This document shows positions 44,439 to 52,122 of a stretch of DNA of 64,000 bases, in pieces. The notes under the pieces are model-generated. The model was not told the origin of the DNA. It worked only from the letters and a program-made list of their open reading frames with translations, and made no database searches. How positions within the stretch are numbered: position 1 is the stretch's first letter; every line of letters begins with the position of its first letter. The stretch is from Actinokineospora iranica (GTDB taxonomy: Bacteria; Actinomycetota; Actinomycetes; Mycobacteriales; Pseudonocardiaceae), in NCBI RefSeq assembly GCF_900101685.1, contig NZ_FMZZ01000010.1, positions 62,001 through 126,000 of the forward strand, read 5' to 3'. Made by a program: the position numbers and the translations under genes.

Positions 44439-45200
44439 TCAGGGGCGTTGTCGTCGGTCCGATAGCAACGCGCGTGCCTTGGTGAGGTCGGCGATCACCT
44501 CCGCGACGTCGGTCGGTCCGCCGCCGTCGCGTTCCACCACCGAGCCGCGTAGCGGAGCCCGGGTGACCAGGGTCGCCAGCAGGTCCCAGACCGGGGGCGG
44601 CACCGGGTCGCGGTGGGTCTCGACGGTGGTCGCGGCCGGTGCGGCGCCCGCGGTGAGGTGCGCCTCCACCACCCGCTCGATGGGTATCCGGTCCAGGAAA
44701 CCCGCCGGGTCTGGGCAGTCCCTGGCCAGCCGGGCCAGGTTCAGCACCAGGCCGCACTCGCAGTGCTCCAGCACCTCGGTGATGAACTCCGGCGCGTCTG
44801 GCGCGGCGTGTTCGGTGTTCTCCAGCAGGAACGGCGCCCCGACGCTGTCCCGCAGCCGTTGGGCGGCGCGGCCCAGGTCGCGGGCGGCTTTGCGCTGGGC
44901 GAACCAGAGGTGCCCGCTGAACCAGGGCGCGTCCAGGTCGGCCACCAGCGCGGCGCACGCGGCCAGTTCCGCGCCGTCCGGTTCCCCGGGCACGTCGACG
45001 GCCCGGCCCACGCCGTGCGGCGCCACGGGGACGGCGAGTTCCCGCAGCCCCGCCCGCACCCCGGCGGGCACCTCCGCCCACCGCTCCACGATGAACTCCA
45101 CCCACTGCGCGCCGAGAACCCCTTGGCGCAGCCCGGGTTCCCACTCGGCCCGGTGTCCAAGCCCGGACCCCAGCATCGGCAACTCGCCAAGCGAACCCAT
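44439..45200 (-). CDS. DUF692 family protein (MbnB-like fold)
   Basis: A 253-residue TIM-barrel protein from ATG 45200. DUF692 features visible are 'MLGSGLGHRAEWEPGL' at the start, 'VAPHGVGRAVDVPG', 'APWFSGHLWFAQ' and 'PFLLENTEHAAPDAPEF'. Family members bind two or three irons and several modify ribosomal peptides (methanobactin, TglHI/ChrHI types), usually with a partner protein. No DUF2063-type partner or precursor peptide was found beside it. The protein is slightly short for the family. Confidence 0.75.
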   Translation of the reverse strand: MGSLGELPMLGSGLGHRAEWEPGLRQGVLGAQWVEFIVERWAEVPAGVRAGLRELAVPVAPHGVGRAVDVPGEPDGAELAACAALVADLDAPWFSGHLWFAQRKAARDLGRAAQRLRDSVGAPFLLENTEHAAPDAPEFITEVLEHCECGLVLNLARLARDCPDPAGFLDRIPIERVVEAHLTAGAAPAATTVETHRDPVPPPVWDLLATLVTRAPLRGSVVERDGGGPTDVAEVIADLTKARALLSDRRQRP

Positions 45201-45475
45201 ACCCGACCCCGCCTTCGTCGACCGGGTTCGCCTACCCCGGGCCGAGGGCGGCAAACGACCCACTCGGGTGTCACCCGCCAGAGTGGATTGGGGAATGGGG
45301 AAGTCGACACGGCTATCCCCGAACTGTGTCGAGAGACGCACACGGCTGTCGGTCGACCCGTAGGTAAGAGCAGGTCCGACCGGGTTTCACCGGCACGACG
45401 CTGGTCGTGACGCCGGAAGCAGAGAACGGGTGGACCCACCTGCCGCCGCCAGCCGACAATCCACGATGCGGCCGG

Positions 45476-46189
45476 TCAGTCGAAGAACCGCGCCAGGTGC
45501 TCGCGGGCGGGCGCGGGCGCGTCGGCGTCGACCTTCATCAGGTCCGCGAAGACGCTGGCGCCGTCGCAGCCCGCGTGCAGCGGGTGCCAGCGCAGGCCGG
45601 TGTCGACGCGGTCGCAGATCCCCTTCATCGTCTGCACGTCGAGCAGGCGGACGTGGGTCGGGTCGGCCACCGCGTTCACATACCGCCACCAGGGAGACAG
45701 CACGTGCAGGATGCCGCCGGGGCGCAGGACGCGGTGGCACTCGTCCACCAGCGGCAGGAAGTCGACCAGGTGTTCCAGGACGTGCACGGCGAAGACCCGG
45801 TCCGCGCTCGCGTCCGGGAACGGCAGGCCGTCGCGCAGGTCGGCCACCACGTCCACGTCCCGGGCCGCGCGCAGGTCGACGCCGATGCTGTCCGGGTACT
45901 GCTTGGTGTCGCCGCAGCCGATGTCGAGGATCACCGGCGTCCGGCCCGCGACCAGCACCCGGTCCCAGACCGCGAGCACGCCCGCCAGCCTGCCGAGCAG
46001 GTCCCTGGCCAGGCGCAGGTGCCCTGGCTCGGCCACGGCGCCGGTCAGGTGCGCGACCCCGCCGCGGAACTCGGCTTTGAGGTCGAGGCCGCGCAGGCGC
46101 CGGTCGTGGTCGAACAACTCGTGGGCGGCGGTGTCGAGGTAGCGGTCCAGGTGCTGCAGGCGGGTGTCGCCGAGCGGGGCGTGGAGCAC
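45476..46189 (-). CDS. Class I SAM-dependent methyltransferase
   Basis: A 237-residue methyltransferase starting at ATG 46189. An N-terminal helical region (residues 1-75) precedes motif I 'PVILDIGCGDTKQYPDSIGV', then 'DVVADLRDGLPFPDASADRV' and 'VHVLEHLVDFLPLVDECHRV' with 'LRPGGILHVLSPWW'. The substrate is unknown. It is divergent from the LCMT-type gene at 46276, 86 bases apart. Confidence 0.85.
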   Translation of the reverse strand: MLHAPLGDTRLQHLDRYLDTAAHELFDHDRRLRGLDLKAEFRGGVAHLTGAVAEPGHLRLARDLLGRLAGVLAVWDRVLVAGRTPVILDIGCGDTKQYPDSIGVDLRAARDVDVVADLRDGLPFPDASADRVFAVHVLEHLVDFLPLVDECHRVLRPGGILHVLSPWWRYVNAVADPTHVRLLDVQTMKGICDRVDTGLRWHPLHAGCDGASVFADLMKVDADAPAPAREHLARFFD

Positions 46190-46275
46190 GGGCGGTCCTT
46201 TCCGCGGGCGGGATAGTCCGAGTCGCGGTTACCCGGCGGGCCGGAAAGTGAACGCGCGGCCGTATCTTTGATCAG

Positions 46276-47145
46276 GTGAGCGACAAGACGGCGGCCGTGC
46301 CGGACGGGGTGGGGATGACCGCGATCGGGGTGGCCGCCCTGCGCGCCCAGGAGAGCGCGCGCCCGGACCGCTGGTTCGACGACCCGCTGGCGGCCCGGTT
46401 CCTGACCGCCGCCGGGTGGCCGCAGCCGCCGTCGGACATCGCGGAGGCCGAGCGGCAGGCGCCGCCGAACTGGCTGCTGCTGATGCGCTCGGTCCCGGTC
46501 CGCACCCGCTTCCTGGACGAGTTCGCCCACACAGCCGCCGCCGCGGGCTGCCGCCAGGTCGTCCTGCTCGGCGCGGGCTTGGACACCCGGGCGTTCCGGC
46601 TGGACTGGCCGCCCGGCACTCGGGTGTTCGAGCTTGACCTGCCGGTGATGCTGGACTTCAAGCGGGACGTGCTCGCCGACGCGGGCGCGACGCCCCGGTG
46701 CGAGCGGATCGCCGTCCCGGCAGACCTGGTCGCCGACTGGCCAGCCGCGCTCGCCGCCGCCGGACTGGACACCGCCGTCCCGACGGCGTGGATCGCCGAG
46801 GGCCTGCTCATGTACTTCACCGCGGCGCAGAACGAGGAACTGCTCGGCCGGATCGGCGCGCTGTCCGCGCCGGGCAGCAGGCTGGCGCTGACCGTGGTGA
46901 GCCAGAACCGGCTGGACAAGTCCAAGAGCAGCCTTGAGCAGGGCGACACCCTCGGCGCGGACGTCGTGCGGATGTGGCGCTCGGGCGCGCCGGAGGACCC
47001 GGTGGCGTGGCTGGCCGAGCACGGCTGGCGGGCCACCGTGTTCGACCCGGCCGAGCGGGCAGCCGCCTACGGCAGGCCCGGCCTGTTGGACGGCCTCGGC
47101 CGCGAGCCGGGCGGCGGCGGCCTGATCAGCGCGATCCGCGCCTGA
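46276..47145 (+). CDS. LCMT-like SAM-dependent methyltransferase
   Basis: A 289-residue member of the leucine carboxyl methyltransferase-like family abundant in actinobacteria. It shows 'RPDRWFDDPLAARFLTAAGW', 'RQVVLLGAGLDTRAFRLDWP', 'TRVFELDLPVMLDFKRDVL' and 'AWIAEGLLMYFTAAQNEELL'. These enzymes usually O-methylate small molecules. The GTG start at 46276 sits just where the family begins. A DinB-type gene follows 33 bases downstream. Confidence 0.9.
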   Translation: MSDKTAAVPDGVGMTAIGVAALRAQESARPDRWFDDPLAARFLTAAGWPQPPSDIAEAERQAPPNWLLLMRSVPVRTRFLDEFAHTAAAAGCRQVVLLGAGLDTRAFRLDWPPGTRVFELDLPVMLDFKRDVLADAGATPRCERIAVPADLVADWPAALAAAGLDTAVPTAWIAEGLLMYFTAAQNEELLGRIGALSAPGSRLALTVVSQNRLDKSKSSLEQGDTLGADVVRMWRSGAPEDPVAWLAEHGWRATVFDPAERAAAYGRPGLLDGLGREPGGGGLISAIRA

Positions 47146-47178
47146 CTTCTTGTCGGCCCGCTGGGGCACTCTTGGGCC

Positions 47179-47685
47179 ATGACTACCCGACCGATGCCGC
47201 CGCGCGACGCCGACGAGCGCGCGACCCTGGCGGGCTGGCTCGACTTCTACCGGGCCACCCTGGCCGAGAAGTGCGCAGGCCTCACCGAGGAGCAGTTGCG
47301 GACCGCGTCGGCGCCGCCGTCGCCGCTGACCCTGCTCGGCCTTGTCCAGCACCTGACCGAGGTCGAGCGCACCTGGTTCCGCCGCGTGCTGGTCGGCGAG
47401 GACGCGCCGCCCGTCTACGGCCCCGCCACCGACCCCAGCGGCCACGACGGCGGGTTCGCCGTCTCCGCAGACGTCACGTTCGAGGCAGCCCGGTCCGCCT
47501 GGGAAACCGAGATCGCCCGCGCCCGGGCCAACTGCGCTGACCGCGATCTGGCGCGGACCAGCCCCTTCCCGGGCGGCGCGGTCACCTTGCGGTGGATCTA
47601 CACCCACATGGTCGCCGAGTACGCCCGCCACGTCGGCCACGCCGACCTCATCCGCGAGCGCATCGACGGCGCGACCGGCGTCTGA
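47179..47685 (+). CDS. DinB-like protein (DUF664)
   Basis: A 168-residue four-helix protein: 'LAGWLDFYRATLAEKCAGLT', 'LLGLVQHLTEVERTWFRRVL' and 'TLRWIYTHMVAEYARHVGHA'. The three histidines (in QHLTE, THMVAEY and RHVGH) form the metal site typical of the DinB/mycothiol S-transferase fold. A thiol-transfer role is therefore possible. It probably shares a transcript with the methyltransferase upstream. The 195 bases downstream hold only a short frame of doubtful reality. Confidence 0.85.
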   Translation: MTTRPMPPRDADERATLAGWLDFYRATLAEKCAGLTEEQLRTASAPPSPLTLLGLVQHLTEVERTWFRRVLVGEDAPPVYGPATDPSGHDGGFAVSADVTFEAARSAWETEIARARANCADRDLARTSPFPGGAVTLRWIYTHMVAEYARHVGHADLIRERIDGATGV

Positions 47686-47880
47686 GCGGCACCGGTGGCG
47701 GCTCCTGCGTGGGTGCCGCCGCACCATCGTGGGACAGCGGAAGGTCCGGTGCGCGATGGCAGACGACACCGCCGCGACGCCGCCCGCCGTCGGACTCGAC
47801 GACGAGGGCGACGTCCTGCGGCTCTCGGGCTTGTCCTGTTCGCCGTGGGGGCCGGTCGTCCCTGGGCGCCATCGGGATCG

Positions 47881-48840
47881 TCACGGGGTGGCCTGCGGCT
47901 TCCCCCGGCACGCCGTGACGGCGGCGCCGTCGAGCGGGCAGTCGCCGCAGACGGCGCCCGCGTGCGCGCGGTAGTAGAGGCAGCAGCTGCGGCGTGTGCC
48001 GTCCGGGGACAGCGCCGCCGCGAGTTCCGGGGTGCCGAACAGCCGCCGGGCGGGGTCGCCGCCGGTCTCGGCGGCCATCCGCAGGGCGGCGGCCGCGTTT
48101 CCCCACAGCAGCCCCTCGGCCACCCGGGTCGCGGCCCGCAGCGCCCGGTGCAGCGGCCGCAGGTGCTCGTCGACGACCAGGCGCGACAGCAGCGGCGCCG
48201 GGTCGGCGGGCGCGGTCCACCCGCCCGGCTCCGGCAGCGACAGCCGCACGAACGCGTCGCCGGTCAGCCGAAACCGCACCCGGTCCACGTCGGGCACCAC
48301 CCCACCGGCGGCCAGCGCGCCGATCGCGACCGACCACACCCGGGTCACGATCCCGAAGTGCAGCGCCGACGCCGCCACCCGCGCCTCGGCGACGCCCAAC
48401 CTCCTGCCGACCCGCGCCACCGCCTCGCCCAACGCGGCGCGGTCGCCATAGAGCGCGCGCAGAGGCACGCCGTCAGCGTTGTCCGCGGTCACGTAAGCGC
48501 TGACTACCGCCGCGTCGGCAAGCGCAGCCTCGACCCGCGCCGCATCGGCCCGGCGCGCCACCCGGCCCGACCGGGAAACGGCCGCGGCCCACGCGGACAC
48601 GGCCGCCACGTCGGGCAGCGGCGCCGCCCGCCCGTCGGCGAGACCGAGATAGCCCTGGGCGCCCCGGCGGACCTCGATGTCGGCGTCCCCGGAGCCCGCG
48701 CACGACCAGCCGCCCCGGACCAGCACCGGCCCGAGCCCCGAACAGCCAGGCCCGAGCCGGAAGGTTCCGCCGGATCTGCCCGCCCCGGCGGTCAGGTCGG
48801 CGACGGCGGGGCGCGGCTGGCTGGTCAGGCGCGGGCTCAT
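47881..48840 (-). CDS. FhuF-type (2Fe-2S) siderophore-iron reductase
   Basis: A 319-residue protein whose C-terminus 'RRSCCLYYRAHAGAVCGDCP' is the FhuF iron-sulfur motif (C-C-x10-C-x2-C), with an all-helical body before it. FhuF-like proteins reduce ferric siderophores in the cytoplasm to release iron. It starts at ATG 48840, divergent from the lasso peptide cluster, and faces away from the NRPS operon. It may be linked to iron handling, but no siderophore uptake genes are nearby. Confidence 0.85.
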   Translation of the reverse strand: MSPRLTSQPRPAVADLTAGAGRSGGTFRLGPGCSGLGPVLVRGGWSCAGSGDADIEVRRGAQGYLGLADGRAAPLPDVAAVSAWAAAVSRSGRVARRADAARVEAALADAAVVSAYVTADNADGVPLRALYGDRAALGEAVARVGRRLGVAEARVAASALHFGIVTRVWSVAIGALAAGGVVPDVDRVRFRLTGDAFVRLSLPEPGGWTAPADPAPLLSRLVVDEHLRPLHRALRAATRVAEGLLWGNAAAALRMAAETGGDPARRLFGTPELAAALSPDGTRRSCCLYYRAHAGAVCGDCPLDGAAVTACRGKPQATP

Positions 48841-49144
48841 CGGGACTCGCTTTCTCGGCCCGGCTCAAGCGGGGGATTGCCCATAATCGCGGTAGTCGTG
48901 GTGAATGCTCTTCGAGTTCCCGTGAGCCGCGGTTTCTTTCGAGTGGATTCACTGCTTGCGCGAACCGCGCCCACTCTCCTGGAAGTCAAGTAAAGAACAT
49001 TGTGACCACTGGGTCCCCTGTGGACGGTTCCGGGGCGGAAAACTGGTGTTTTCCCTGAAGAGCTGCGCCACCACTGGGGAAACCGTCGCCCGCTCTGGTT
49101 CAGTGGCGGTGCGGCACACCGGCGCCGAGCCACTGGAGGGTCCG
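48841..49144. promoter_or_regulatory. Divergent promoter region of FhuF-like gene and lasso cluster
   Basis: The 304 bases contain no supported gene. 48880-49010 is relatively AT-rich and should hold both promoters. GGAGGG at 49135-49140 is the ribosome site of the lasso precursor. No clear operator or iron box was recognised. Confidence 0.5.
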
Positions 49145-49258
49145 ATGGAGAACAAGCTTGTTTACGAGCCGCCGCGGCTGACCGAGTTGGGCGAGTACGG
49201 CGAGCTGACCCGGGGTGTCGGCTTTCCGCTTGTCGACTTCTTCATCCACTTCGACTGA
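49145..49258 (+). CDS. Lasso peptide precursor (A)
   Basis: A 37-residue precursor from ATG 49145 with GGAGGG four bases upstream. The leader (residues 1-23) contains the RRE-recognition pattern 'YEPPRLTELGEYGELT': Tyr, Pro two residues on, Leu, and Gly in the YxxPxLxxxG arrangement, with Thr at the penultimate leader position as in nearly all lasso precursors. The predicted core is GVGFPLVDFFIHFD: Gly1 and Asp8 allow an eight-membered macrolactam, leaving a six-residue tail in which Phe and His can act as plugs. It is followed 9 bases later by the cyclase gene. The core matches no lasso peptide recalled. Confidence 0.9.
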   Translation: MENKLVYEPPRLTELGEYGELTRGVGFPLVDFFIHFD

Positions 49259-49267
49259 GCGGGCGTG

Positions 49268-51088
49268 ATGGGGACGGCTGCCGGGGGCTGGCTGGCGCTG
49301 CCCGACCGCGCCGCAGCCGCGCGGCTGCCCGGGATTCCCGATGCCGTGGTCGACCACCCGTCCGGCAGGCCGTGGCTGGTCGGCGACCTGACCCGCGGCG
49401 GCGTCGACCGGGTGGTGGCCGCGACCGCCGGGGACGTCACCCTGGTGGTCGTCGGAGCCACGACCGCGACGGCGGAGTGGCTGCGCGCGTGGGCGGGCCG
49501 GGTGAACTCGCTGTCCGATGTGGACGAGGTGGCCGCGCGGCTGCACGGCAGCGTCCACCTGCTGGCCTCGATCGGCGGACGGGTCCGCGTCCAGGGCAGT
49601 GTGTCCGGGGTGCGCGCGGTCGCCTACGCGCGGATCGACGGCATCACCGTCGCCGCCGACCGGGCCGACCCGCTCGCGGCGCTGACCGGCGCGGGCGTGG
49701 ACGAGGTGGGGCTGGCGGCCTGCCTGCTCCCGATCTCCTCGGCCGCGCTCACCGGGTCGGTGTGGCGGGGCGTGCGCCTGCTCGCCACGGACTCCTGGCT
49801 CGAACTCGACCGGGCCGGCCACGAGCGGGTCGTGCGGTGGTGGTCGCCGCCCGAGCCGCGACTGGGCCTCGCCGAGGGCGCGGCGCGGCTGCGGCACGCC
49901 CTCGACCAGGCCGTGCGCGCCCGCGTCGGCCCCGGCGGGCACGCCGGCGCGGACCTTTCCGGCGGCTTGGACTCCACGCCGCTGTGCTTCCTCGCCGCCG
50001 ACGCCGTGGCGGGCGGCGGCCTCACCACCGTGCGGGTCGCGGTGGCCGACCGCGCGCACGACGACCACGTCTGGGCCGCGCGCGCCGCACGGTCGCTGCC
50101 CGGGAACCACCACGTGTTCGGCGGCGCGGACATGCCGGGGATGTTCGCCGAAGTCGGCGAGCCGGTCAGCGGGGTGGACGAACCGGTGCGGTGGATCCGG
50201 TCCGTCGCGCGGCTGCGGTTCACGGCCGGGTGGCTGGCCGAGCGGGGCGCGGGCGCGCACCTCACCGGCCACGGCGGCGACGAGATCTTGGTCCCCAAAC
50301 CGAACTACCTGCACGACCTGTCCGTCCGCAGGCCCGCGCTGGTCGCGCGGCGGTTCACCGCGCTGCGCGCGGGCAAGCGGTGGTCGCTCACCGCGGGCCT
50401 GCGCGAACTCGGCGACCGCGCCCCGTACCGCCGCTGGCTGCTGCGCGAGGCCGACCGGCTCACCGACGCCTTCCCCGCCCCGGCCACCCCGATGTTCGGC
50501 TGGGAGTACCCGCTGCGGATGCCGCCCTGGGCCGCGCCCGAGGCCACGGCCGCCGTCGCAGCCCGGCTGCGGGAGGCGGCGGCGCGGGCCGAGCCGCTGG
50601 GCGCCGACCGGTCCACCCACCTGGCCCTCACGCTGGCCCGCCAGGTCGGCGCGGCCGTGCGGCAGGCCGGGCAGGTCACCGCGGCCACGGGCGTCCCACC
50701 GCACGCGCCCTACCTGGACGACCGGGTGATCGAGGCCTGCCTCGCCGTGCGGCCGGAAGAGCGCGGAAACCCGTGGCGCTACAAGCCGTTGACAGCCGAG
50801 GCCATGCGCGACCGGATGCCCCCGGAGTCGCTGAGCCGCGGCACCAAGGGCGAGTTCTCCGACGACCTCCAGCGCGGCCTGCACCGGCACCGCGACCAGG
50901 TGGCCGCCCTGTTCGACGACCCGATGCTGGCCCGGCTCGGCCTGGTGGAGCCCGACCGGCTGCGCCGCGCGGCGCTGTCGGCTTACCCGATCGGGCTGCC
51001 GATGGCGGCCCTGGACACGGCCATGTCGGTGGAGAACTGGCTCCGCGCGACGGTGGTTCGGCCCGCCGGAGCGAACCGGGTGGCGTGA
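49268..51088 (+). CDS. Lasso peptide cyclase (asparagine synthetase-like, C)
   Basis: A 606-residue enzyme that adenylates the side-chain acid of the core (here Asp8) and closes the ring onto the freed Gly1 amine. It has an inactive glutaminase-like N-terminal domain (no Cys2) and the ATP-pyrophosphatase motif 'GADLSGGLDSTPLCFLAADA' near residue 235. Further features are 'AHLTGHGGDEILVPK' and a C-terminal helical region ('GVPPHAPYLDDRVIEACLAV', 'PESLSRGTKGEFSDDLQRGL'). GTG 49265 directly precedes ATG 49268. It is the second gene of the lasso operon. Confidence 0.93.
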   Translation: MGTAAGGWLALPDRAAAARLPGIPDAVVDHPSGRPWLVGDLTRGGVDRVVAATAGDVTLVVVGATTATAEWLRAWAGRVNSLSDVDEVAARLHGSVHLLASIGGRVRVQGSVSGVRAVAYARIDGITVAADRADPLAALTGAGVDEVGLAACLLPISSAALTGSVWRGVRLLATDSWLELDRAGHERVVRWWSPPEPRLGLAEGAARLRHALDQAVRARVGPGGHAGADLSGGLDSTPLCFLAADAVAGGGLTTVRVAVADRAHDDHVWAARAARSLPGNHHVFGGADMPGMFAEVGEPVSGVDEPVRWIRSVARLRFTAGWLAERGAGAHLTGHGGDEILVPKPNYLHDLSVRRPALVARRFTALRAGKRWSLTAGLRELGDRAPYRRWLLREADRLTDAFPAPATPMFGWEYPLRMPPWAAPEATAAVAARLREAAARAEPLGADRSTHLALTLARQVGAAVRQAGQVTAATGVPPHAPYLDDRVIEACLAVRPEERGNPWRYKPLTAEAMRDRMPPESLSRGTKGEFSDDLQRGLHRHRDQVAALFDDPMLARLGLVEPDRLRRAALSAYPIGLPMAALDTAMSVENWLRATVVRPAGANRVA

Positions 51089-51113
51089 AGCGGCGCTCGG
51101 GGAAAGGTGTGCC

Positions 51114-51371
51114 ATGTCGGTCTCATTGCGCGCCGAGGTGTCGATGGCGACCTCGGCGCTGGGCGCGGTCCTGCTGGACGAGCGCACCGGGAAGTACTGG
51201 CAGCTCAACAGATCCGGCAAGCAGGTCCTGGAAACCCTGCTGGCGGGCGGAACACTGCCGGACGTGGTCGCCGCGGTGACCTCCGTTTACCGGGCCGACC
51301 CGGACACGGTGGCCGCGGACGCGGAAGACCTGGTGGCCCACCTGCTTTCCAGCGGCCTGATCACCCGATGA
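51114..51371 (+). CDS. PqqD-like RiPP recognition element protein (B1)
   Basis: An 85-residue stand-alone RRE domain that binds the leader and delivers the precursor to the protease. It shows the PqqD winged-helix pattern: 'TSALGAVLLDERTGKYWQLN', 'RSGKQVLETLLAGGTLPDVV' and 'DAEDLVAHLLSSGLITR'. It lies 25 bases after the cyclase stop. Splitting B into B1 and B2 is normal for actinobacterial lasso clusters. Confidence 0.93.
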   Translation: MSVSLRAEVSMATSALGAVLLDERTGKYWQLNRSGKQVLETLLAGGTLPDVVAAVTSVYRADPDTVAADAEDLVAHLLSSGLITR

Positions 51372-51499
51372 CCGCGTTGACGCGGGCCGCCGGACGGGGG
51401 TCGGCGAGCCGTGACAGACCTGAGTGCCCGCGTGCGCCGGGCTGTGGTCGCGCCTGGAGACCTGTTGGCGCGCCAGGGTTGGAGTGAGGTAATGCTGTG

Positions 51500-51647
51500 A
51501 TGAGCGAGCTTGTGAGTGAACAATTAGCACAGTGCGTAGGCGCGCGAGGCCACCGATCTTGTGAGGTGGCCTGGTGAGCGAGCTTGTGAGTGAACAATTA
51601 GCACAGTGCGTAGGCGCGCGAGGCCACCGATCTTGTGAGGTGGCCTG
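51500..51647 (+). repeat. Two 74-bp tandem repeats with hairpins and coupled micro-ORFs
   Basis: Copies at 51501-51574 and 51575-51648 are identical except at the last base(s). Each contains AGGCCACC and GGTGGCCT (51547-51554 with 51565-51572; 51621-51628 with 51639-51646), an 8-bp hairpin with a 10-base loop. Copy one can encode a 25-residue peptide beginning MSELVSEQLAQCVGARGHRS (51500-51577). Copy two encodes almost the same peptide from GTG 51574, overlapping the first stop, and its own stop overlaps the ATG of the B2 gene at 51648. The repeat thus forms a chain of coupled starts leading into B2. Confidence 0.9.
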
Positions 51648-52055
51648 ATGAGCGCGCCGGTTGTTCTCCGGGGACGCGGTGGCGTCGGCCTGAGGCGGTT
51701 GGTGGTGCCGTGGCTCGTGGTGCGGGTGGCCGTGATCGTCGCCCGGTGGTCGCCCGCGCGGATTCGGCGGGTGCTGACCCGGGTGAGCGCGGGCGCGCGG
51801 CCCGCCACGGTCGAGCAGGCGCGGTGGGCGCGGGAGCGGGTGGTCGCGGCGAGCGCGCGCTGCGCGGGTGAAGGGTGCTTGCCGCGCTCGATCGCCACGG
51901 CGCTGCTGTGCCGCCTGCGCGGCACGTGGCCGACGTGGTGCTGCGGGGTGCGGGTGCAGCCGTTCCTCGCCCACGCCTGGGTCGAGGTGGACGGCGCGCC
52001 GGTGGACGAGCCCTACCCGGCTGGCTACCACCACGCCCTGATCCGGGTCGGATAG
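51648..52055 (+). CDS. Lasso leader peptidase (transglutaminase-like, B2)
   Basis: A 135-residue cysteine protease that removes the leader after Thr-Arg. The triad is visible: Cys in 'CAGEGCLPRSIATALLCRLR', His in 'PFLAHAWVEVDG' and Asp in 'GAPVDEPYP'. The N-terminal 60 residues are the usual hydrophobic and arginine-rich B2 extension. ATG 51648 overlaps the stop of the second repeat micro-ORF (TGATG), and no separate strong ribosome site is seen, so translation may depend on the repeat. The gene ends at a strong bidirectional hairpin; no ABC transporter gene follows. Confidence 0.92.
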   Translation: MSAPVVLRGRGGVGLRRLVVPWLVVRVAVIVARWSPARIRRVLTRVSAGARPATVEQARWARERVVAASARCAGEGCLPRSIATALLCRLRGTWPTWCCGVRVQPFLAHAWVEVDGAPVDEPYPAGYHHALIRVG

Positions 52056-52063
52056 GCCGTACG

Positions 52064-52112
52064 GCGACGGTCGGGGCGCCGAAGGCTGACTGGGTCGCGC
52101 CCCGACCGTCGC
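52064..52112. terminator. Bidirectional terminator at the end of the lasso operon
   Basis: GCGACGGTCGGGGCGC (52064-52079) pairs perfectly with GCGCCCCGACCGTCGC (52097-52112), a 16-bp stem with a 17-base loop, between the convergent B2 and PAS-LuxR genes. Confidence 0.85.
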
Positions 52113-52122
52113 GGGCCGGGTC

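Noticed and set aside
47758-47974. Short plus-strand ORF after the DinB-like gene
   Set aside because: It begins with a plausible peptide but soon becomes Arg/Gly/Pro-rich and overlaps the end of the FhuF-like gene; not enough support.
48956-49144. N-terminal extension of the lasso precursor to 100 residues
   Set aside because: The extension is not leader-like, and ATG 49145 has its own GGAGGG site and gives a normal 23-residue leader.
51500-51648. CRISPR-like or phage attachment repeat
   Set aside because: Only two directly abutting copies without spacers and no integrase or cas genes; their coding and start-stop phasing suggests another role.
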